From an uncultured Clostridia bacterium (GTDB lineage: Bacteria; Bacillota_A; Clostridia; TANB77; CAG-508): DNA of 9,509 bases. Positions within the stretch are counted from its first letter, which is position 1. Each line of letters starts with the position of its first letter. A model generated the notes under the pieces. It searched no databases. It was not told the origin of the DNA and worked only from the letters and a program-made list of their open reading frames with translations. The stretch lies in contig CANQXO010000053.1 in assembly GCA_947627825.1 (NCBI GenBank), forward strand, positions 1 to 9,509, read 5' to 3'. The translations under genes and the position numbers were made by a program. This document shows, piece by piece, positions 1 to 5,877 of this stretch.

Positions 1-21
1 TTTGCTTATTTTTTACATTTG

Positions 22-52
22 AGGCACCTTTTTTAGGTGCCTTTTTATTTTT
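22..52 (+). terminator. Rho-independent terminator, rightward
   Basis: A perfect 8-bp stem (AGGCACCT at 22-29 with AGGTGCCT at 35-42) closes a five-T loop and is followed on the plus strand by a T-rich run broken by a single A. On the minus strand the same hairpin is followed by CAAATGTAAAAAATAAG, which has no U tract, so it should act mainly on rightward transcription. No rightward gene lies inside the window, so it most likely ends a gene located left of position 1 that converges on murA. Its T tract overlaps the murA stop codon at 51-53. Confidence 0.8.
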
Positions 53-1344
53 AGCACTTACAACTTTCTTTTGCATCTATACCACCTTTTTCTAATTTTA
101 TATGTGCTCCTAACTTGTTAAGTTTTTCTTCTAAGTTTTCATATCCTCTTAATATATATTCTGCATTTTCTACCCTTGTTGTTCCTTTTGCACAAAGTCC
201 TGCTAATACTAAAGCTGCTCCTCCTCTTAAATCTGCACTACTAACTATTTCGCCGTTTAGATTACTTTTTCCTGTAACTTCAATTACATTTTCGTCTTCT
301 TTTAAATTGATATTTGCTCCCATCTTCTTTAGGTCTAAAGCATATTTAAATCTATTTTCAAATATGTTTTCTTTTATTGTTGATACTCCGGTTAGCTTTT
401 GTTAAAACTGCTACAATTATAGGTTGCATATCTGTTGGGAAACCCGGATATGGTGCAGTTTCTATGTTTATGCTTTTAAGCTCTTTTGGTGATTTAAGAG
501 TAATTGAATTTTTATTAATGATAATATTGCATCCCATTTCTTTTAATTTAAACAATACATTTAATAAATGCTCTGGATTTACATCATTTATTTTTATTGT
601 TCCATTTGTTATTGCACTAGCGCATAAAAGCGTTCCAATTTCTATTCTATCAGTCATTATTCTATAATCTGTTGCATGCAATTTTTTTACACCGCATATT
701 GTAATTCTGTTAGTTCCTGCTCCATATATTTTAGCTCCCATTCGATTAAGGCATTTTGCTAAATCCTGTATTTCGGGCTCTTTTGCAGCATTTACTATGT
801 GAGTTACTCCTTTGCAGTAAACTGATGCTAGTATAATATTTTCAGTTGCTCCAACACTTGGAAAATTAAGTTTTATTTTTGCTCCAATCATTTCTTTTTT
901 TGATTTACAGTGTATGTAGTCTTCTTTTTCTTCTATTTTAACTCCCAAATCCTTAAATGCTTTAAGATGTAAATCTATTGGTCTTTTGCCAATATTACAC
1001 CCTCCTGGGTAAGAAAATGTTGCTTCTTTAAATCTTCCTAATATGGCTCCTGCTAGAACAACGGTTGACCTTAGTTTATGCATTAGTTCTTTAGGAATGG
1101 TTTTGCTGTGCATTTCTTTACTCGATATGCTTATTTTACCACTAGTTACTTTTACTTTGCAACCTAAAAGCTTAAGTATTTGTAAAGTAGTTCTTGTATC
1201 TTCTATGTCCGGTATGTTATAAAAAGTAACCGGTTCCGGATTAAGTATTGCAGTAGCTATAATTGGTAATGCGGCATTTTTTGAACCTGATGCAGTTATT
1301 TCGCCTTCTATCTTATTGTTTCCCTCTATTATATAACTTAGCAT
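51..1344 (-). pseudogene. murA: murA, UDP-N-acetylglucosamine 1-carboxyvinyltransferase, interrupted by a one-base frameshift
   Basis: MurA transfers enolpyruvate from PEP to UDP-GlcNAc, the first committed cytoplasmic step of peptidoglycan synthesis. The reading frame from ATG 1344 runs to a TGA at 358-360 after LTKAN, then ten unrelated residues; the rest of the protein continues in another frame to TAA 51-53. Dropping one G of the pair 390/391 joins them as KAN-GVSTIKENIFENRF, giving a conceptual 430-residue protein, the usual family length. Catalytic positions are all present in that product: K22/N23 (GSKNAALP), C116 in PGGCNIGKRP (the fosfomycin-target Cys), D305 in GFPTDMQP, R331 in ENRF, R373 in DLRGG and R399 in RGYE. 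The ATG at 1344 was chosen over an in-frame GTG at 1383 because it has GAAAGGAAG just upstream and begins with the family's usual N-terminus. As written it would yield a truncated enzyme lacking the last quarter. It may be a sequencing or assembly error, or a recent mutation tolerated because many Bacillota have two MurA paralogues. Confidence 0.93.
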
Positions 1345-1351
1345 ACTATAT

Positions 1352-1360
1352 CTTCCTTTC
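1352..1360 (-). promoter_or_regulatory. Ribosome binding site of murA
   Basis: GAAAGGAAG lies seven bases before the ATG at 1344. It fixes the start there rather than at the GTG at 1383, whose extra 13 codons would read back into the adjacent repeat. The site directly abuts the proximal repeat copy (1363-1429). Confidence 0.75.
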
Positions 1361-1362
1361 TT

Positions 1363-1429
1363 CGCTTCGCTCAGAATCGGCACTTCAATGATTTGCTTTG
1401 CAAATCCTCGAAGCTGCCATGCTGAGGAA
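1363..1429 (-). repeat. Tandem 67-base leader repeat, proximal copy
   Basis: This block and 1438-1504 are two direct copies of a 67-base unit offset by 75 bases; by hand alignment 53 of 67 positions agree. Both begin (murA sense) with TTCCTCAGCAT and end with GATTCTGAGCGAAGCG, and the differences are confined to the middle. CTCAG near the start can pair with CTGAG near the end, enclosing the central hairpin. The GATTCTGAGCGAAGCG end resembles dispersed intergenic repeats that I recall from many low-GC Gram-positive genomes, which would need a genome search to confirm. Confidence 0.85.
1383..1413 (-). other. Stem-loop in the proximal repeat copy
   Basis: On the minus strand GATTTGC and GCAAATC form a perfect 7-bp stem around AAA. 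It is extended outward, past one G·A mismatch, by CTTCGA pairing with TTGAAG (one G·U pair). The hairpin ends about 23 bases before the murA ribosome binding site. Confidence 0.7.
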
Positions 1430-1437
1430 CAATCTTA

Positions 1438-1504
1438 CGCTTCGCTCAGAATCCTTGCTTCAATGATTTACTCTATAAATCATCAAAGTTATAATGCTGA
1501 GGAA
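1438..1504 (-). repeat. Tandem 67-base leader repeat, distal copy
   Basis: Second copy of the unit described at 1363-1429, separated from it by eight bases. It has the same conserved ends (TTCCTCAGCAT and GATTCTGAGCGAAGCG) and a diverged central section. Its upstream edge sits only a few bases below the -10 element of the murA promoter candidate, so a transcript from that promoter would start at or just before this repeat. Confidence 0.85.
1458..1488 (-). other. Stem-loop in the distal repeat copy
   Basis: On the minus strand CTTTGATGATTTA pairs with TAAATCATTGAAG over 13 bp, including two adjacent G·U pairs, around a TAGAG loop. Compared with the proximal copy, an inner G-C pair has become A-T by changes on both sides. 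On the plus strand the two wobble positions would be A·C mismatches, so the fold is better as murA-sense RNA. Confidence 0.7.
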
Positions 1505-1515
1505 TGAATTATAAC
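1488..1515. repeat. Short inverted repeat over the murA -10 region
   Basis: GTTATAA at 1488-1494 and TTATAAC at 1509-1515 are exact inverted copies separated by 14 bases. The right arm covers the TATAAT element (1508-1513) and the left arm reaches into the distal repeat copy. It could be an operator or a chance AT-rich palindrome; the sequence alone does not decide. Confidence 0.4.
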
Positions 1516-1533
1516 TGATATATAGTATGTCAA
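1508..1533 (-). promoter_or_regulatory. Candidate sigma-A promoter for murA
   Basis: A consensus TTGACA (1528-1533) and a consensus TATAAT (1508-1513) are both perfect, but the spacer is 14 bases rather than the usual 16-18. No better -35 lies at 17 bases from this -10. Transcription would start near 1501, so the leader would consist almost wholly of the two tandem repeat hairpins. The short spacer implies either weak basal activity or a need for help from a regulator. Confidence 0.45.
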
Positions 1534-1630
1534 GTTTTTATTTGTTGTTACTTTAATTTTGCTTAAAGCATTAATCTTTATTATATCGATTTTATAATAT
1601 GTAGTTTACATTCTTGTTATACTGGCTGGT
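1534..1630. other. AT-rich spacer after smc
   Basis: This is the part of the 286-base smc-murA gap above the promoter candidate. I see no ORF, tRNA or convincing terminator here. The small stems available (ATGTA/TACAT around AAC, and TTAATGCT/AGC...ATTAA) are not followed by a U tract in the smc direction, so smc transcription might read on toward murA. Confidence 0.5.
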
Positions 1631-4600
1631 TTATTTGGCTGATTTTAGGTCAATAGACAACAATTTACTTATACCATTTTCCTCCATTGTAATACCATAT
1701 ACTGTATTTGCTGCCTCCATTGTACCTTTTCTATGAGTAATAACTAAAAACTGTGTTTTTTTACTAAACTTTTTCAAGAAATCTGCAAATCTATAAACAT
1801 TTACATCATCAAGTGCTGCTTCAATTTCATCTAATATGCAGAATGGAGCCGGATTAATTTTTAATATTGCAAATAGAATTGCTATTGCAGTTAGCGTTCT
1901 TTCTCCTCCTGAAAGTAGGCTCATTTGCTTTAAATTCTTTCCAGTTGGTTGGGCTTTAATGTCTATACCACATTCTAGTATATTTTCTTCATCTTCCAAA
2001 ACAAGTTCTGCTTTTCCTCCACCAAATAATTCTACAAATACCTCATTAAAGTTTTTGTTTATTATTTTAAACTTTTCACTAAATTGTTTTTTCATTGTAT
2101 TTGTCATATCTGATATGATATTTCTTAGTTTTGCCATAGTGTTTTCTAGGTCTAGTCTTTGCTCTCCCATTGTTTCATATCTTTCTTTTGTCTTTTTATA
2201 TTCTTCTATTGAAGATACATTAACATCTCCTAAATCTTTTATTTGCTTATGTAGTTCATTAACTCTTTTTTGAGTTGCTGGCACACTTTCTGGCTTTTTG
2301 TAATCCTGTGCATTATTAGGTGTTACTTCATAATCATTCCAAAGTTTATTTATAATGTCTGTTATTTCTTGCTCACCTGCAGTTATTTTTATATCTGCTT
2401 TTACTAACTGTTCTTTAATGTTATTAATAGTTTCAAACTCACTTGTTATCTCATTTTCCTTTTGAGCAAGTTTTTCATTTTTTTCTATTCTAGCTTTTCT
2501 TAATTCTTCTGACTTACTGCTACTGTTTTCTACTTCTTGCTTGATTTTTACAATAGATTCTTCAAGTTCTTGTATTGTTTTATTTAATTCTTCTGTTTGT
2601 TTTATTCCTTCTTCAATTTGTAGTTTTTTATTTTCAATACTTTTATTCGAACTTTCTATATCTTGATTTATTCTTTCTACCATTTCTTCAATAGATAAAC
2701 TACTTTCATCAAATGAAGAAACAGATATTTTTAGATTTGTAATATCTAAATTTAAATCGTCTATGTATTTTTGTTCATCTTTATTTAGTCTAGAATATTC
2801 TTGAATTTCATCAGTTAATTCTTGCACTTTAGCAGTAATTTCACTAATTTTGTTGTTTAGTTCTACTTTTTTGTTACTAGCATTTTGCATTTCATCTTCA
2901 AGTCTTTTTATTGTTTCTTGTATTTTTTCTTTGCCTTGCTCTAATCTATTTATTTCTGTTTCAATACCATTTAATCTTTCTTTTTCTCTAGCAAAAACTA
3001 TTTCTGCTTGTTGCATTGCATTTGTGCTTTCTTCTATTATGCTTATTATTCCTTCATTTGTCTTTAAAAAGTTTTCTTTTTCAGCAGATTTTTTTGCAAT
3101 CTTTTCGTCTATATTTTTAATGTCATTTTCTAACTTTTTAATTTCAGTAGTTCTTCCTAAAATGTTTACTGTTTTTTTATTGTTTGAACCTCCACTCATT
3201 GCTCCAGATGGATTTATAACATCTCCATCAAGTGTAACAATTTTAAAAGAATATTTATTATCTTTAGCTAAATTGATAGCTGATTCCATATCTTGCGTAA
3301 TTACTGTTCTTCCAAGTAGATTTTCAATAATTCCCGCATATTTTCTATCTGACCTAACTAACTCAGATGCAATTCCAATTACTCCAGCATTTTTGTTAAG
3401 TATTTTTTCAATTTTCTTTCCCTTTACAGCCGAAATTGGTAAAAATGTTGCTCTACCAAGATTATTTTTTCTAAGATATTCTATCATCTTTTTAGCATCT
3501 TGTTCTGTGTCTGTTACTATATTTTGAATACTTGCACCTAAAGCCATTTCAATAGCTAAGCTGTATTTAGAATCTGTTGAAATGATGTTAGCTAATACTC
3601 CATTAATTCCTCTTTTTAAGTTCAAGTCTTTTTCGCAAGCAATAAGCAAATCTTTAACGCTTTTAGCATAGCCTTCTTTTTCTCTTTCAGTTTCAATTAA
3701 GAAGTTGCATCTAGTTTGCTTCATTCTTCTTTCGTCTGTAAGATTTGCTATTATTATTTCATAATCTTTTACCTTGTTTTCTAATTCTTCTTTTTGCTTT
3801 TTTACCTTTTCTAGTTCTTCTTGTTTTTTATTTTTTTCAATTTGTGCACTATCAAATTTTTTTACAATTTCGTTCTTTTCGTCTCTTTTTTTATCTAAGT
3901 CAGATATAGTTTGTCTTAAATCTTTTTCCTCTTTTTTCTTTCTTTCTATGTAGTTTTCATAGTTAGTGTCTTCTGCAACAATTTGATTTTGGCACTCATA
4001 TTTGCTTTCAGTTAAAGCTTCTACTGATTTTTTCTTTTCTTCGATTTCTAATTCTTTTCCACTTAATTTTTTTGTAAGTTCATTTAGTTCAGCTTGTTTT
4101 TCTTGTAGTTCTTTTTCAAATTTTTCTTTATTTTCTACTAAGCTTTCTTTTTTATTTTCCTTGGCCTTCTTTTCTTCTTCCAAATCTTGAATATTTTGCT
4201 TTGCTTGAGTAATTTCGCTTTCTATTCTTGATTTATTCTGTTCGTTATTTAAAATTCTTTCTTTACTTAAATTTATATTTGAAGTTATTTGCTCAATTTT
4301 TGTTTTACTTTCAAAACCTAAGTTTTGCATTCTTTCTATTTCTTCTGTTATATTATCTATTTCTTGTTTTAAGCTTTCCTTTAAGTTTTGCATATTGCTT
4401 AATTTTTCATTTTCTTCTAGTTGTTGATTTTCGAAAATCTCTTTGTCATTTTTAAGTTTTTCAAGTTTTTCTTTATATGTATCGATTTTGTATAAAAATA
4501 GTCCAATTTCTATGTTTTTTAATTCTTCTCTTAAATCTAAGAATTGTTTTGCTTTGTCAGCTTGCAATTTCAAAGGCTCTATATTATTTTCAATTTCTGA

Positions 4601-5185
4601 CAAAATGTCATTTATTCTAATCAAATTAATTTTAGTTTGCTCTAATTTTTTTTCTGATTCTTCCCTTCTAGTTCTGTATTTTACAATTCCTGCCGCTTCT
4701 TCAAAAATGCGTCTTCTATCTTCTGGCTTATTGCTTAATATTTCATCTATTTTTCCTTGTCCTATTATAGAATAGCCGTCTTTACCTATTCCGGTGTCCA
4801 TAAATAATTCTAAAATATCCTTTAATCTACAAGCTGTTTTATTAATATAATATCCTGACTCACCAGTTCTATATAACCTTCTTGTAATTGTTACTTCAGA
4901 ATATTCGATTGGAAGGCTACCATCTTCGTTGTCTATAATCATAGTAACTTCGGCAAATCCAAGAGATTTTCTATTTTGAGTTCCAGCAAAAATAACATCT
5001 TCAGATTTTGCTCCTCTTAAAGATTTCATACTTTGCTCTCCCAATACCCATCTTATGGCATCGGAGATATTACTTTTTCCAGAGCCATTTGGTCCAATTA
5101 CTGTTGTTATACCTGGTTTAAATTCTAAATTCGTTTTATCTGCAAATGATTTAAACCCTTGTAATTCTAAACTTTTTAAGTGCAT
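1631..5185 (-). CDS. smc: Chromosome partition protein SMC
   Basis: SMC is the ATPase of the bacterial condensin complex with ScpA and ScpB; it acts on the nucleoid to extrude and organise DNA loops and resolve replicated origins. The 1184-residue length is normal for the family. Seen in order: N-terminal head with Walker A GPNGSGKS (31-38), SLRGAKSEDVIF (55-66) and the Q-loop GQGKIDEIL (142-150); a long Glu/Lys-rich coiled coil from about 170 to 515; a hinge domain at about 520-665 ending in the conserved GAMSGGS; a return coiled coil to about 1010; and the C-terminal head with signature LSGGERT (1091-1097), Walker B FCILDE (1115-1120) and the H-loop His in THRKGT (1151). The ATG at 5185 gives the classic opening MHLKSLELQGFKSFADKT and has AAGGGGAG (5191-5198) five bases upstream. 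The usual neighbours rnc and ftsY are absent here; instead it sits between a nucleosidase-like gene and murA, with its own promoter candidate. Confidence 0.98.
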   Translation of the reverse strand: MHLKSLELQGFKSFADKTNLEFKPGITTVIGPNGSGKSNISDAIRWVLGEQSMKSLRGAKSEDVIFAGTQNRKSLGFAEVTMIIDNEDGSLPIEYSEVTITRRLYRTGESGYYINKTACRLKDILELFMDTGIGKDGYSIIGQGKIDEILSNKPEDRRRIFEEAAGIVKYRTRREESEKKLEQTKINLIRINDILSEIENNIEPLKLQADKAKQFLDLREELKNIEIGLFLYKIDTYKEKLEKLKNDKEIFENQQLEENEKLSNMQNLKESLKQEIDNITEEIERMQNLGFESKTKIEQITSNINLSKERILNNEQNKSRIESEITQAKQNIQDLEEEKKAKENKKESLVENKEKFEKELQEKQAELNELTKKLSGKELEIEEKKKSVEALTESKYECQNQIVAEDTNYENYIERKKKEEKDLRQTISDLDKKRDEKNEIVKKFDSAQIEKNKKQEELEKVKKQKEELENKVKDYEIIIANLTDERRMKQTRCNFLIETEREKEGYAKSVKDLLIACEKDLNLKRGINGVLANIISTDSKYSLAIEMALGASIQNIVTDTEQDAKKMIEYLRKNNLGRATFLPISAVKGKKIEKILNKNAGVIGIASELVRSDRKYAGIIENLLGRTVITQDMESAINLAKDNKYSFKIVTLDGDVINPSGAMSGGSNNKKTVNILGRTTEIKKLENDIKNIDEKIAKKSAEKENFLKTNEGIISIIEESTNAMQQAEIVFAREKERLNGIETEINRLEQGKEKIQETIKRLEDEMQNASNKKVELNNKISEITAKVQELTDEIQEYSRLNKDEQKYIDDLNLDITNLKISVSSFDESSLSIEEMVERINQDIESSNKSIENKKLQIEEGIKQTEELNKTIQELEESIVKIKQEVENSSSKSEELRKARIEKNEKLAQKENEITSEFETINNIKEQLVKADIKITAGEQEITDIINKLWNDYEVTPNNAQDYKKPESVPATQKRVNELHKQIKDLGDVNVSSIEEYKKTKERYETMGEQRLDLENTMAKLRNIISDMTNTMKKQFSEKFKIINKNFNEVFVELFGGGKAELVLEDEENILECGIDIKAQPTGKNLKQMSLLSGGERTLTAIAILFAILKINPAPFCILDEIEAALDDVNVYRFADFLKKFSKKTQFLVITHRKGTMEAANTVYGITMEENGISKLLSIDLKSAK

Positions 5186-5224
5186 TTATTCTCCCCTTGT
5201 TTTTTGCTATTCTTTTTAGTCTAT

Positions 5225-5253
5225 ATTCTATTTTGATTATTCATTTTTTTCAA
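5225..5253 (-). promoter_or_regulatory. Candidate sigma-A promoter for smc
   Basis: TTGAAA (5248-5253) and TAGAAT (5225-5230) each match consensus at five of six positions and are separated by exactly 17 bases. They lie in the 83-base gap after the nucleosidase-like gene, and transcription would start near 5218, about 33 bases before the smc ATG. The upstream side is A-rich, like an UP element. No terminator hairpin is visible in the gap, so readthrough from the adhE operon is also possible. Confidence 0.6.
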
Positions 5254-5268
5254 TTTTATTTTGTCTTC

Positions 5269-5856
5269 TTAGTTTTCTATTGCATCTTTAATCTGTTTGA
5301 TGTAATCTGTGCTACTTTCAAGCTCTAATACAATATTTTCATAATAATCTTTTATACTTAGATTATCACTTACTTTTTTTAATGATGCTAATTTTATATT
5401 ATATATATCACATATTATTGCAAGAGAGTGCAACTCCATATCGAAAATTACATTTTCTTTTATATCTGTTTTCGTTACAAATCCTTCTGCTGAATAGCAA
5501 GGTAATTTTTTCAAACTGTCTACTGTAACTAAACTTTGATTTCCAACATCCATGCTATATTTTTCTTCACCCGGGATTTCCCATTCTAAATTATAAGATT
5601 TATCTATGCTTACCCAGCTTCCAACCTTTTCATTACTTGAACCTGCATAGCCAATATTAATTATTAAATCAGGCTTTGGGTTGTTTTCAAGGTATTTTGT
5701 AACTTCTATTGCTGTTTTTTGTTTTCCAATTCCAGATATAAGCATAGTAATATTATCAGATGAATAAATTTTTTCACTAATCTTAGTGAGACCAAGTTTT
5801 TTTGCTATTTGTATACCTTCTTTTTCCATAGCACAGTGCAATAATATTTTTTTCAT
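5269..5856 (-). CDS. Nucleoside phosphorylase/nucleosidase-family protein (MTA/SAH nucleosidase-like)
   Basis: The 195-residue protein looks like a PNP/UDP phosphorylase-fold enzyme of the methylthioadenosine/S-adenosylhomocysteine nucleosidase type, which cleaves the N-glycosidic bond of purine nucleosides. Supporting motifs are AMEKE (9-13, with E13 at the place of the catalytic Glu12 of E. coli MTAN), SGIGK (41-45), the NIGYAG glycine turn (67-72), DME (139-141, the ribose-binding Met-Glu pair) and SDN (163-165, with D164 at the place of the catalytic Asp). It is shorter than the usual roughly 230 residues, and the usual SGD segment is replaced by TKTD (128-131), so its exact substrate is uncertain. 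The ATG at 5856 has AGAAGGGAA just upstream (5861-5869). It begins 21 bases after adhE ends, which suggests co-transcription. The family assignment is firm-ish, while the specific activity is inference. Confidence 0.75.
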   Translation of the reverse strand: MKKILLHCAMEKEGIQIAKKLGLTKISEKIYSSDNITMLISGIGKQKTAIEVTKYLENNPKPDLIINIGYAGSSNEKVGSWVSIDKSYNLEWEIPGEEKYSMDVGNQSLVTVDSLKKLPCYSAEGFVTKTDIKENVIFDMELHSLAIICDIYNIKLASLKKVSDNLSIKDYYENIVLELESSTDYIKQIKDAIEN

Positions 5857-5877
5857 ACTTTTCCCTTCTAATTCTAA

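Noticed and set aside
51..323. Separate small gene starting at ATG 323
   Set aside because: Its product is the C-terminal quarter of MurA (DLRGGAALVLAGL, RGYE), there is no ribosome binding site, and the Met is an internal residue of the restored protein.
385..396. Programmed +1 frameshift in murA at AAC CGG
   Set aside because: CGG is probably a rare codon in such AT-rich DNA, and a +1 slip would restore the frame, but there is no known slippery sequence or stimulatory structure, and MurA is not known to use frameshifting. An error or recent mutation is simpler.
1345..1383. Extended murA start at GTG 1383
   Set aside because: The extra residues read through the leader repeat and the ribosome binding site; ATG 1344 fits both the site and the family's N-terminus.
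1363..1504. CRISPR-like or integron-like array
   Set aside because: There are only two units, joined by an eight-base gap, with 79 percent agreement; no spacers, cas genes or integrase.
1534..1630. smc terminator
   Set aside because: The small AT-rich stems here have no following U tract in the smc direction.
1836..4775. Plus-strand open frames opposite smc, adhE and murA
   Set aside because: They are low-complexity Phe/Ser/Leu-rich shadows of the Glu/Lys-rich minus-strand genes and lack ribosome binding sites or recognisable domains.
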